A DNA stretch of 64,000 nt from Actomonas aquatica (GTDB lineage: Bacteria; Verrucomicrobiota; Verrucomicrobiia; Opitutales; Opitutaceae). Below, one piece after another: positions 43,312 to 52,742 of the stretch. The stretch spans positions 4,584,001 to 4,648,000 of the forward strand of contig NZ_CP139781.1 of the NCBI RefSeq assembly GCF_019679435.2. Reading direction: 5' to 3'. How positions within the stretch are numbered: position 1 is the stretch's first letter; each line of letters begins with the position of its first letter. Below the pieces are notes generated by a model. It saw nothing but the letters and a program-made list of their open reading frames with translations. It did not search any database and was not told the DNA's origin. The position numbers and the translations under genes are program-made.

Positions 43312-44895
43312 ATGGTTCCTGCGATCAGCTGGCTGGTGCGACTGGGTGTCGACCAAGGACTTTTTACCGTCGAACAGGCGAAAGCCGTGCGGGCGAAGCT
43401 GGGCGAGGATGCCGAGCTCATCGATTTCGCGCAGGAGTTGATCGACGAGGCCTACGTCGACGACGACAAGCTGGGCGACTTGGAGAAACTCGCCGGCAAA
43501 GCCCTGCAGGAGGGGCAGGCCGGACCACCCGCTCTCGATCCCTTTGACATGCCGGCGCTGCCGCCACGGGCCAAACCGCGGTTGGCGGTGGAGCCCACCG
43601 TGGCGGTGAAAACAGAACCGGAGACGAAACCTGCTCCCGCGCCGACTTCGAAAGTAGAGCCGGCGCCGGCGGTAGCACCTGCGCCTGCACCGGTCGCGGT
43701 GGAAGCGCCGCCGCCGGCTCCTCCCGCCGCGGTGCCGAAGGTCCCGGCTTTGGCCACGGGGTTGCCGCCGTCGGCGACGACCATTGAAGCGGGGGAACTG
43801 GACTTCGAGGCCTTGGGGGCGATGGACGACGCGCAGTTGGCGGCGGCGTTGCGCGGCTTTCTGGTCTTGTGCGGCGACGAGGGGGTGAGCGACCTGCATC
43901 TCTCGGCGGGAGCGACGCCGTTTGTGCGGCGGCAACGGGCGCTGACTCCGCTCTCGGACCATGTGTTGACCGAGCAGGAGGCGTTGCGGCTCAACACGGT
44001 TTTACTGTCCGCGGGGCAGAAGCAGATTTACCTCGCGCGCAAGGACTACGACTTCGCGTTGGCGCTCGATGCGACGCACCGCTACCGCGTTAATCTCATG
44101 TTCCACAAGGACGGTCCGGCGGGCTCGTATCGCATGGTCTCGGCCGATGTGCCGACGCTCGATTCGCTCGGGCTGCGCAACGTGGAAACGATCCGCAAGA
44201 TGTTGTCCTATCACAACGGACTCATGCTGGTGACCGGTCCGGTGGGCGCGGGCAAAACCACCACACTGGCGGCGTGTGTTGATGAGCTGAACCGCAAGCG
44301 CAAGGACCACATCATCACGGTGGAGGATCCGGTGGAGATCGTGCAGGAGTCGACCAACTGCAACATCACCCAGCGCCAGGTGGGCGAGCATACGCGCTCG
44401 TTTGGCTCGGCGCTGAAGGGCGCGCTGCGCGAGGATCCGGACATCATCGTGATCGGCGAGCTGCGCGATTTGGAGACGATCGAGATGGCGATCAGTGCGT
44501 CGGAGACGGGTCACTTGGTGATCGGCACGATGCACACCAGTGATGCCGCGACGACGCTCAACCGTCTGCTGGATGTGTTTCCGCCGGCGCAGCAAACGCA
44601 GATCCGGGCGAGTGTTTCGGAGAGTCTGCGTGGCATCGTGTGTCAGCGCCTGCTGCCCGGCAGCGGGGGCAAACTCACGATGGCTTGTGAGATCCTCGTT
44701 TCGAATCCGGCGGTCGCGGCGCTCATTCGCGAGGGCAAGACGCAGGGTCTGCGCAACGTGATGGAGACGGGGGTGCGCGAAGGTATGTGCACGATGGAAA
44801 GCTCCGTCTTCGAGCTCTACAACAAGCGCAAGATTTCCGCGGCGACCGCCCGCCAGAACATCACCACCAAACAACTGCTCGCGCAGATCCGATAA
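43312..44895 (+). CDS. PilT-family type IV pilus retraction ATPase with N-terminal extension
   Basis: 527 aa. A small helical domain (residues 1-60, WLVRLGVDQGLFTVEQAKAV) and a Pro/Ala/Val-rich linker (about 80-160) precede a complete PilT core: SDLHLSAGATPFVRR, Walker A GPVGAGKTTT (about 308), Asp box ITVEDPVEIV, Walker B DPDIIVIGELRDLETIEMA and His box GTMHTSDAATTLNRLLDVFP. A C-terminal ALIREGK-like motif resembles the AIRNLIRE retraction motif. The N-terminal extension is unusual for PilT. It ends 6 nt before the second PilT-like gene, so an operon. Confidence 0.87.
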   Translation: MVPAISWLVRLGVDQGLFTVEQAKAVRAKLGEDAELIDFAQELIDEAYVDDDKLGDLEKLAGKALQEGQAGPPALDPFDMPALPPRAKPRLAVEPTVAVKTEPETKPAPAPTSKVEPAPAVAPAPAPVAVEAPPPAPPAAVPKVPALATGLPPSATTIEAGELDFEALGAMDDAQLAAALRGFLVLCGDEGVSDLHLSAGATPFVRRQRALTPLSDHVLTEQEALRLNTVLLSAGQKQIYLARKDYDFALALDATHRYRVNLMFHKDGPAGSYRMVSADVPTLDSLGLRNVETIRKMLSYHNGLMLVTGPVGAGKTTTLAACVDELNRKRKDHIITVEDPVEIVQESTNCNITQRQVGEHTRSFGSALKGALREDPDIIVIGELRDLETIEMAISASETGHLVIGTMHTSDAATTLNRLLDVFPPAQQTQIRASVSESLRGIVCQRLLPGSGGKLTMACEILVSNPAVAALIREGKTQGLRNVMETGVREGMCTMESSVFELYNKRKISAATARQNITTKQLLAQIR

Positions 44896-44901
44896 ACTGC
44901 C

Positions 44902-45978
<1,077 letters not shown>

Positions 45979-46062
45979 GAAGACGGTGCGGCTATCGCGG
46001 CCGTGAATTAGTTGTGCGATTGGCTCGCGTTTTGCCTGTGACTTACCCCAACCCCATTTCCC

Positions 46063-46713
46063 ATGCATGAATCCCTGCCCAGTGGAGTGAGTTTTTTGCA
46101 GCGCCTGGATGGTGCCGGCCATACCAGAGAGGCGGCGTGGCGGATGCTCTACGAGCGCTACTGGGACTTCATCCTCTCAGCGGCCTTTCGCCGTGGGCTG
46201 GACCGGGAGCGGGCCGAAGGCGTGCTGCAGGAAACGCTCACCCGCTTGCTCACCAAGTTGCCGGAGGTGCGGAAAACCTACCCGGCCAAGGGAAAGTTTC
46301 GCAGCTACGTCTACGGTTTGGCGCGGCACGTGACGCTGGAGGAAGTCCGCCGGGCCGGCCTCGAAAAACGCCGCCAGCTTTCGCTCGACGCTCCCTTGCG
46401 CGACGGAGAGGGGGGCGATCAATCGAAACTTATCGAGCACTGGGAAGCCGGCGATGTGCGGGAGGAGATCAAGCAGGCGGAGGAAAGCGCTTTTGCGGAA
46501 GGCCTGTTACGGCGCGCCCTTGCCGAGGTGAAAGTGAAGGTCGAGCCCGCGACCTGGCGCGTTTTTGAGGATTATGTGGTGGAGGGAATGCCCGCTCCGC
46601 AGGTGGCGCAGTTACATGGTCGCCAAGTGAATGCGGTCTACCAGATCAAGAAGCGGCTGGAGAGTCAGATCACCCGTGAAGTCGAGCGGCTGCGGTCTGA
46701 GCTCGATGAATGA
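46063..46713 (+). CDS. ECF-type RNA polymerase sigma factor (Planctomycetes/Verrucomicrobia STK-linked type)
   Basis: 216 aa. Region 2 at residues 24-95 (AWRMLYERYWDFILSAAFRRG, VLQETLTRLLTKLPEVR, GKFRSYVYGLARHVTLEEVRR); region 4 at about 150-210 (LLRRALAEVKVKVEPATWRVF, VEGMPAPQVAQLHGRQVNAVYQIKKRL). The EPATWRVFxxxVVEGxPAxxVA pattern is that of sigma factors linked to Ser/Thr kinases. In region 2.2 the usual acidic DAED is RAEG (residues 50-53), followed by Thr58 and Thr60. Loss of this acidic patch in EcfP of Vibrio is compensated by phosphorylation of a nearby Thr, so kinase control is plausible. No anti-sigma gene adjacent. No CGTAAGAA upstream of this gene itself. Confidence 0.88.
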   Translation: MHESLPSGVSFLQRLDGAGHTREAAWRMLYERYWDFILSAAFRRGLDRERAEGVLQETLTRLLTKLPEVRKTYPAKGKFRSYVYGLARHVTLEEVRRAGLEKRRQLSLDAPLRDGEGGDQSKLIEHWEAGDVREEIKQAEESAFAEGLLRRALAEVKVKVEPATWRVFEDYVVEGMPAPQVAQLHGRQVNAVYQIKKRLESQITREVERLRSELDE

Positions 46714-46729
46714 AACTATTCCATCCCCG

Positions 46730-46737
46730 CGTAAGAA
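46730..46737 (+). promoter_or_regulatory. CGTAAGAA motif upstream of the FHA gene (site A)
   Basis: CGTAAGAA, in context CCCGCGTAAGAACCGG, 35 nt before the FHA start. One of five identical 8-mers preceding transcription units of this cluster. TGAAAC lies 13 nt upstream, too close for a usual ECF -35 element. Confidence 0.5.
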
Positions 46738-46764
46738 CCGGCCGGCAACACGCAGTAGATCCAG

Positions 46765-47184
46765 ATGAATTCTCCCTCCGACTCGTCCCTTAATCTCACT
46801 CTGACCGATTTGCCGGTGCCCTCCAGCCAGGTGGAAGACCGCCTGGCCTTGATTGCCCGGATCCTCGATGCCGTGGGTCGGGAGCTCACTGAGCCCTGTC
46901 TCGTTCACGACACCGAAATGGGGCCGGTGGTGGTGTCGCTGGATGCAGCGCGAGTGATCGGGCGTTCGGTGCGGGCCGATTATCCGGGACCGACATGCGC
47001 CGACCTGAGTCTTTCGGGCCGACACTGCCGGGTGGAGCCCACCCCCGACGGTATGTTGCTGGAAGATCTGCAATCCACCAACGGCACGTGGATTGACACC
47101 CGGCGGGTGGAGACCCGGCTGCTGCGTGCCGGCGATCTCGTGCGTATCGGCCGGCAACGTTTCGTCTATTTCGACCCGCAATAA
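46765..47184 (+). CDS. FHA-domain protein
   Basis: 139 aa, cytoplasmic. A short helical N-terminus (residues 22-45) precedes a full FHA domain with all phosphothreonine-binding residues: Arg67 (VIGRS), Ser84 and His87 (LSLSGRHCRV), Asn106 (LQSTNGTWID). It can therefore read Thr phosphorylation, most simply that made by the kinase at 49137 on the sigma factor, on itself or on other proteins (inference). It follows the sigma gene by 51 nt. Confidence 0.9.
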   Translation: MNSPSDSSLNLTLTDLPVPSSQVEDRLALIARILDAVGRELTEPCLVHDTEMGPVVVSLDAARVIGRSVRADYPGPTCADLSLSGRHCRVEPTPDGMLLEDLQSTNGTWIDTRRVETRLLRAGDLVRIGRQRFVYFDPQ

Positions 47185-47198
47185 AACATTTTCCGCCG

Positions 47199-47206
47199 CG
47201 TAAGAA
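47199..47206 (+). promoter_or_regulatory. CGTAAGAA motif (site B)
   Basis: CGTAAGAA, in context GCCGCGTAAGAACCCC, 52 nt before the start at 47251. Confidence 0.5.
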
Positions 47207-47250
47207 CCCCGCCTCCTTTATCAGTAGCTTTCCGAACCACCCTTTAAAAA

Positions 47251-48207
47251 ATGAAACGATCCCTCTCCCTTCTGCTCGCCTGCTGCGCCCTGTCCCTTTC
47301 CACCTTGGTCGCCCAGCCGGTCATGCCGACCGAAAGCGCCGCTCCCGCCCTGCCGGGCCAGTGGCAATCGGTGCCGGTCTCCGAACGTTTGATGGCGGTG
47401 CGCGCCGCTCAACTCGACGCCATGCGGCTGTTGGCCGAATCGGTTTACGGCACCGAACTCGGCGAAGGTTCGGCGGTGATCGACTTCGTGGGGGCAGCCA
47501 GCGAAGTGCGGGCGGAGACGGACGCGGCCTTGCGCGGCGTCATTCTCGGTGAACCTGTTTTCTTTGCGGACGGTCGCGTGGGCGTGCCCGCCTCGATCAA
47601 GTTGCGCGAAGTGGTGCAGCGTCTGCGCCTGACCTTCAGCCGGCCCAAGATGGCCAACCGACTGCACACCCATCACGTCAAGATTCTGGACTCGGTCGAC
47701 GAAGAGGCGCTGGAGCGCAAGGTCGAGGTGCTCGGCAGCGCGGCGCTGGAAGGCTCCGCCGGCCAATCCAAGTTGCTGGCCAAGCGCGCTGCGGAAGTGG
47801 ATGCCTACCGTCGTTTGGCGGAGCGCATTCTTGGCACCGAAGTCAGCAGTGACACCAAGATCGCCGATTTTGCGGTCGAATCCGACCGCATCTGCTCCCG
47901 CCTCGCCCGCATCATTCGTGGTGCGGAATACGTTTCCATCCAGTTCCTTTCCGACGAAGAGGCGACGGTCGACCTGCGGGTGGCCTACGCCGACATCGAT
48001 CGGATGCTCCGCGACGAAATTGCGCAGGGACAGCCGATTCGCCCGCTGACCCGCAAGCAGGCGGGCGAGTTTCTGGTCGAGCGCGGTCGTGGTGCCGCTA
48101 GCGCCGCCGTGCCGCCTCCGGCGATCACGGCTGGTGCCGATCCCTTTGCCGATGTGCATGAAATCGTCACCGCGGTGAGCGAGACCGAGGTCGTCATCGA
48201 CGGCTGA
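47251..48207 (+). CDS. Exported protein with two LPP20-like domains
   Basis: 318 aa. Signal peptide to about residue 21 (LACCALSLSTLVAQ). Two repeats of an LPP20-like unit: residues about 45-120 (RLMAVRAAQLDAMRLLAESV then YGTELGEGSAVIDFV) and about 170-245 (LLAKRAAEVDAYRRLAERIL then GTEVSSDTKIADFAV, ending VDLRVAYADIDRML). The RAAxxDAxRxLAExxxGTExxxxxxxxDF pattern is typical. LPP20/FlgT-N domains occur in surface lipoproteins and flagellar T-ring proteins and probably assemble into rings or sheets. No lipobox. Site B lies upstream. Confidence 0.78.
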   Translation: MKRSLSLLLACCALSLSTLVAQPVMPTESAAPALPGQWQSVPVSERLMAVRAAQLDAMRLLAESVYGTELGEGSAVIDFVGAASEVRAETDAALRGVILGEPVFFADGRVGVPASIKLREVVQRLRLTFSRPKMANRLHTHHVKILDSVDEEALERKVEVLGSAALEGSAGQSKLLAKRAAEVDAYRRLAERILGTEVSSDTKIADFAVESDRICSRLARIIRGAEYVSIQFLSDEEATVDLRVAYADIDRMLRDEIAQGQPIRPLTRKQAGEFLVERGRGAASAAVPPPAITAGADPFADVHEIVTAVSETEVVIDG

Positions 48208-48381
48208 GTCGGTCGAACACCGCCCGCCGCAGCGGCCGGTCAGTCGCTGCGTTTATCCCCTCCCATCCGGTCGTCGCGACGCAACGTGGCGCCGACCGCA
48301 GGCCGGAGGTGTGTCCGGATGACAGCACCTTCGTTTCCCGACTCCTCTTCACCTACCCGCACTTCACTTCTCCTACTTCCG

Positions 48382-49032
48382 ATGAACTCTGCCTCTTTTT
48401 CTGAACCAAACCTTTCCCGACCGACGAACTCGCACCGCTCCCGATTTCGCGCCGCACGCCGGGTCCTGCAGTCCGCCGCCACCCTCGCTGTGCTTTCACT
48501 CTTTTCCGGCTGTCTCGAAATCAGCGAGTCCACCACGGTGCACCGAGACGGCAGCGGCCGCATGCAGGTGGCGGTGGCCGGTGACGGCGCCGTGGTGACC
48601 TTGGAACGGCTGGGTTCGTTGGATCCCGTTCTGGACGGACCGAATCTTGAACGCCGCCGTCTGATGCACGAAGGCATGCCGGTGCGTTTGGAGTCGGTGA
48701 GCTTCCGTAATCTGGGTGAGACCTACAACAACATCGGTCGGTATTCGCTGCGGACGGAGAGTGGAGTGACCAAACTGAGCAAACACATCGCGGGGGCGGA
48801 TCGACCCGATCCTGATATGGACGGCGTGCAAATTGCGCTCGCGGGCCGTTCCTACCACTTGGAGTTCAACGTGCCGGGCCGGGTCCTGTCCGCCGATAAG
48901 GTGCGAGTGTGGGGCCAGGATTATTACCCCGATCGGAATGGACGGACGGTCACCTGGATCGTGCCGATGGCCGATCTGCTGCTGCACACCAACGCCGGTT
49001 ACGCGGTCGATTTCCAGGTGCGCTATGATTGA
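48382..49032 (+). CDS. Lipoprotein
   Basis: 216 aa. Lipobox LFSGC (Cys44) after a hydrophobic stretch (SAATLAVLSLFSG). The 28-residue n-region is unusually long, but no better start was found. The mature part begins LEISESTTVHRDGSGRMQVAVAG, a beta-hairpin seen in several uncharacterised lipoproteins (DUF3153-like), and ends with a beta domain (YHLEFNVPGRVLSADKVRVWG). Probably co-transcribed with the gene at 47251 (174-nt gap without the CGTAAGAA motif). Followed by a strong terminator. Confidence 0.72.
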   Translation: MNSASFSEPNLSRPTNSHRSRFRAARRVLQSAATLAVLSLFSGCLEISESTTVHRDGSGRMQVAVAGDGAVVTLERLGSLDPVLDGPNLERRRLMHEGMPVRLESVSFRNLGETYNNIGRYSLRTESGVTKLSKHIAGADRPDPDMDGVQIALAGRSYHLEFNVPGRVLSADKVRVWGQDYYPDRNGRTVTWIVPMADLLLHTNAGYAVDFQVRYD

Positions 49033-49062
49033 GGCGTGGCGGCGAGACTTTCCGGAATTGAG

Positions 49063-49093
49063 CCGGTCGGACGCGAGTCCGGCCGGTTTTTTT
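49063..49093 (+). terminator. Rho-independent terminator
   Basis: 10-bp stem CCGGTCGGAC / GTCCGGCCGG (49063-49072, 49077-49086; one G-T pair), GCGA loop, then seven Ts. Ends the plus-strand unit of the sigma/FHA/lipoprotein side. Confidence 0.92.
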
Positions 49094-49136
49094 ATGGCTC
49101 AAACTGGAAGCGACAGAACCCGCCGACGTCCCAGGC

Positions 49137-50690
49137 TCAGGGACGCCAAATCTCAATCCGGCCTGCGCTGAACGTGAGCAGCTGGGTGCGGGGGCCGCTC
49201 TCGTCTTCATCGTTGATGAGCGTCAATTCGATGGGGAAGCCGGCGGGCACAAAGATGGTGGCCACCTGGTCACCGACCCGAAAGGGTTGCGAGGTGACGT
49301 GCTCCGTTTCGCGGGTGTCCCGCCAATGAAAGCGGGTGGAGGCGGGCAGTTGGCGGGCATCGACGATGATCGCACCAGCAAGACGCAGGTCGGCACGGGA
49401 CTGCAGCGTGTCGTGCACGTGGCGGTAGAGTCCCCATAAGTCTTCTGGCAGCCGGGTGACGGGTGCAGCAGGTTCCGAGAAGTCGGCCAGAGCAGCGGAA
49501 TCGTAGGTGCTCACCTGGATCTGACGGGCGAGTGCGGCGCTGGCGCCCTCATTTTGCTCTGGCCAGAACAGGACACCAAGCGCGAGGGCACCGGCGGCGA
49601 GCAAGCCGCCTCCGGCGAGAACCGGAAGGGAGAGCGAACGCTTGGTGACGGAGGCAGTGGCCGAGCCTTGGCGCAGCGCGGAGAGGGCGGACGCCATCGC
49701 CCCGGCATCGGGAAACCGCTGGCTGGGATCCTTGTGCAGGGCTTTGTTCACCAGCGCATCGAAGCGCGGCGGCACCCGCGGATTGGCTTGTGATGGCGGC
49801 TTCGGCAACGCGCGACGGATCGACTCGATGGCGGACATCATATTGCCGTCGAGCGGGTAGGGATACTGATCGGTGAGCAGTTGGTAGAAGATGGTGCCGA
49901 GGGCGTGAACGTCGGCTGCGGCCGTCAGCTCCGGGATGCGTTCGAGGTAGGTCTGCTCCGGCGCCATGAAGCGAAGGGTGCCCGAAATGTGGTCCGGCGG
50001 ATTGCGCCGCAGTTCCTCCTGCGTGGCGGCGAGGCCGAAGTCGAGCAGGCGAGGCTCGCCGTGGCGGTCGATGAGAAAGTTGGCCGGTTTAAGGTCGAGA
50101 TGGAGGATGCCGTCGCGGTGTATGCTGGCGACGATTCGGCAGAGTTTGTGGAACAGGTCGATGCGTTCCTCGAGGTCCATGGCCTCGCCTTGCACGTGTT
50201 CGGTGAGCGTCTGCCCGTGCAGCAGGGGCATGACGTAGTAGGGAACCCGATCGATTTCGCCGGTCTCAAGGATGGGGACGACGGCCTGTTGGTCGAGGCG
50301 GGCGGCGAGGGCGACTTCCTCGCGCATGCGTTGGTGGGCCTCGGGCGAGGCCAGGTCGATGCCGCGCGGAAATTTAAGCACGACCTGGCGCTGTGGCGCC
50401 GTGTCCTCAGCGCGGTAAATGATGGAAAGGCGGGTCTCGGCCAGCACGCCGAGGATACGGTATTTGCCGATTTGTGACGGCACGTCGGCGGGCGGCGGCG
50501 GTTGGTCGAACACGCCGGTGTCCTGCGAATCGAGACTCGCGTAGCGGTCGCCGGAGGACTGGCCGGAGGACGCGGAAGCTGATCCCGAGCTGGCGGTGTT
50601 GCCGGTCGGGATATCCGGCAACGTCGGCGGCTCGACCGGATCTTCGTCGGACGGCGGCAAGTTCGGGGGAGAAGGATCCGCAGGAGGCAT
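49137..50690 (-). CDS. Membrane-anchored Ser/Thr protein kinase
   Basis: 517 aa. A Ser/Pro-rich N-terminus (1-72) precedes the kinase domain (about 75-340): Lys106 (VVLKF), Glu125 (REEVALAARL), catalytic loop HLDLKPANF (Asp199, Lys201, Asn204), DFG at 217-219, APE at 243-245. Two oddities: the Gly-rich loop reads GVLAETRLSIIY (only the first Gly kept), and the loop motif is HLD, not HRD (a non-RD kinase). One transmembrane helix (about 355-376) and a 140-residue external C-terminal beta domain (FRVGDQVATIFVPAGFPIEL) follow. Its ATG overlaps the protease stop (ATGA), so the two are translationally coupled. Probable regulator of the sigma factor at 46063. Confidence 0.9.
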   Translation of the reverse strand: MPPADPSPPNLPPSDEDPVEPPTLPDIPTGNTASSGSASASSGQSSGDRYASLDSQDTGVFDQPPPPADVPSQIGKYRILGVLAETRLSIIYRAEDTAPQRQVVLKFPRGIDLASPEAHQRMREEVALAARLDQQAVVPILETGEIDRVPYYVMPLLHGQTLTEHVQGEAMDLEERIDLFHKLCRIVASIHRDGILHLDLKPANFLIDRHGEPRLLDFGLAATQEELRRNPPDHISGTLRFMAPEQTYLERIPELTAAADVHALGTIFYQLLTDQYPYPLDGNMMSAIESIRRALPKPPSQANPRVPPRFDALVNKALHKDPSQRFPDAGAMASALSALRQGSATASVTKRSLSLPVLAGGGLLAAGALALGVLFWPEQNEGASAALARQIQVSTYDSAALADFSEPAAPVTRLPEDLWGLYRHVHDTLQSRADLRLAGAIIVDARQLPASTRFHWRDTRETEHVTSQPFRVGDQVATIFVPAGFPIELTLINDEDESGPRTQLLTFSAGRIEIWRP

Positions 50691-52678
50691 CAGCGCTCGG
50701 AAAGCTCGGACATTTTCGCCGCCATGAGCTCCTTGAGCACATCAATGCGGCAGCCGAAATTGATCATGGCTTTGACGTATTCCTCACCGGCGAGACCGGC
50801 GAAATGAATGCCGACGACTTCACCTTTTGTATTGAACAAAGGACTACCGCTCGCGCCTCCAAAGGAGGGAATGTTGTGGCGAATGAGGGTGTTGCCCGAG
50901 GGGCCGGCGTCGGAGTAGTCGCCGTCGCTGACGGCCACCACGATGCCGGATTGCATCGAGGCGATCGGAGAATCGTAGTTCACGTTGCCGCCCTTTCCGG
51001 CCGCCGGGAATCCGAGGTAGGCGAGCTTTTCGCCGGAGTCCAACTGACGTAGGGTGGTGTCGTCGGCCAAGGGAAAGAACTTGGGCGCCTCGGTTTCAAC
51101 GAGGAGCAGGCCGACGTCCATGTTGCCATCGCGTTCGTATTCGGAGTGGTAAACGGCTGACACGATTTTGAGCGACACGCCCTTGGTGCGGTTGGGCAGA
51201 ATCACGGCGCCGCGGCCTGCGGCCAGAGCTTCGCTGATGGGTTTGGCGACGTGGGCGTTGGTGGCGTAGACGTTGGGGGCGATGGCCCAGGCGGTGCCGC
51301 GGCCCATGCCTTTTTCGCTCTTCCAAGCGGCCAGACCGACTGCGGTGGAGTAGGCTTTGGCGACCATGGCGAGAGCGGTGTCGGGGTCGGGATCCACGGG
51401 GCGTTCGGCTGGTTTGTTTTGCACTAACGCCGGTGGCGGTTCGGGCAGATCGATGACCTCGTATTTGCGGTTTTCGATGATGGCCGTGGCAAGCTCGCGG
51501 TATTCCGGGGTGTCGGGCGCGATGACGATGTCGGATGCGGACACAACGCTGTGGAAAGCTTGTTCCGCCGGTCGGTAGCGTTCCGGGGTGTTCTCCCATT
51601 CGCCGAAGAGGCGGCGCAGGCGGTAGGCGCGATTGAAGTCGTCCTTCACAATGGTGGGAGACTGGTAGCGCAGGCGCACGAGGTTGTCGGCGAGGGTGAC
51701 GGAGCCGGAGAGCAGGCGACCTTTGTCCTCGAGTGCGACCTCAATGAATTCGCGGAATTCGTCGGAGTCGTAGAAGAGGTGAATGATCTGAATCGCGCCG
51801 CGATCGGCGCGATCGTTCCAGTCGGCGACAATCTGAGGGATGGCTTTGCTTTGGCCGATGCGTCGCGCGACCTCCGAGCAGGCGGTGATCATGGCGACGC
51901 GTTCCTGCGGATTACTCAGCGAGGTCTGGTAGTTGAGTGGCAGGGCGAGGTTGGTCTCGGTGTGGGTGTCGAGAATCTCGCCTTCGAAGGAAACGGAGAC
52001 GTCGTATTCGCCGTTGCGTTGCTGCAGGTCGACGATGGCGGTGCCGACGACCAAGTAGTGCACATCCGGATCCATCTTGGAAAGGTTGCGGGCGTTGAGC
52101 TTAAACTTTTCGATGTTTTCGGGTTGGCCGGTGAGTTCCTCGTGTTGTTCGCGCAGCCATTGGGGGGAGACGATGCGAAAGCGGTATTCGGAAAAAAGCT
52201 GCCCGAGCGCCGAGGTCAGCGCGTCTGCCAGAGCCTGCTCGTCCGAGGCATTGAGGGTGGTTCCCTGCGGGGCGCGGGGAACGAGGGCGAAGGCGATCTG
52301 GGGTTCGTCGAGTTGGCGGGAGGCGCGGACGGCCAGAGTGCCGACGAAGTGATCGCGCAGGGCGACCTCATCGAGGGTGAAGTTGACGGTGAGAACGATA
52401 TCGTCGCCTTCCCGCGAGGTGCTGATCAGGCGGCGGTTGCGGAAGTAGGTGTCGTAGTCGGAGAGCACGTCATCGCGGTCGGCATCGCTGCCGTTGAGGT
52501 CGAGGCGGGAGAGCGCTTGGCGGAGGGCGCGGTCGGCGGCGTCCCGCATCGCGGCGGTCTCGGTTTCGCCGCGGCCGCGAACGCCCTGAATATCGATGGC
52601 CAGCAGCGGCGGCAGGTAGAACAGGCAGAGCAGGGTGGTGAGCAGAGAGAGGCGAGGGAAGCGGCGGGACCGAAGCAT
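50690..52678 (-). CDS. Periplasmic trypsin-like serine protease with FlgT/LPP20-like N-terminus
   Basis: 662 aa. Signal peptide to about residue 27 (LSLLTTLLCLFYLPPLLA). The N-terminal domain (about 30-105: IQGVRGRGETETAAMRDAAD and DALSRLDL-like helix, DYDTYFRNRRLISTSREGDD, IVLTVNFTLDE) resembles FlgT-N/LPP20. The middle 300 residues (FALVPRAP..., VHYLVVGTAIVDLQQRNGEYDV) resemble the FlgT middle domain. The C-terminal 220 residues are a trypsin fold with a complete triad: His476 (VYATNAHVAKP), Asp521 (NMDVGLLLVE), Ser612 (GGASGSPLFN). This is an unusual fusion. Operon: lipoprotein (53402-52743), protease, kinase. Confidence 0.85.
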   Translation of the reverse strand: MLRSRRFPRLSLLTTLLCLFYLPPLLAIDIQGVRGRGETETAAMRDAADRALRQALSRLDLNGSDADRDDVLSDYDTYFRNRRLISTSREGDDIVLTVNFTLDEVALRDHFVGTLAVRASRQLDEPQIAFALVPRAPQGTTLNASDEQALADALTSALGQLFSEYRFRIVSPQWLREQHEELTGQPENIEKFKLNARNLSKMDPDVHYLVVGTAIVDLQQRNGEYDVSVSFEGEILDTHTETNLALPLNYQTSLSNPQERVAMITACSEVARRIGQSKAIPQIVADWNDRADRGAIQIIHLFYDSDEFREFIEVALEDKGRLLSGSVTLADNLVRLRYQSPTIVKDDFNRAYRLRRLFGEWENTPERYRPAEQAFHSVVSASDIVIAPDTPEYRELATAIIENRKYEVIDLPEPPPALVQNKPAERPVDPDPDTALAMVAKAYSTAVGLAAWKSEKGMGRGTAWAIAPNVYATNAHVAKPISEALAAGRGAVILPNRTKGVSLKIVSAVYHSEYERDGNMDVGLLLVETEAPKFFPLADDTTLRQLDSGEKLAYLGFPAAGKGGNVNYDSPIASMQSGIVVAVSDGDYSDAGPSGNTLIRHNIPSFGGASGSPLFNTKGEVVGIHFAGLAGEEYVKAMINFGCRIDVLKELMAAKMSELSER

Positions 52679-52742
52679 GGCGCGGGACGGGGGATGAGGA
52701 TTCCGAAGGGAGGGCGGGTAAAGCGGGACCGGATCGAACGGG

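Noticed and set aside
46700..46737. TGAAAC before site A as an ECF -35 element
   Set aside because: Only 13 nt from CGTA, while known ECF promoters have about 16-17 nt, and the other four sites lack it.
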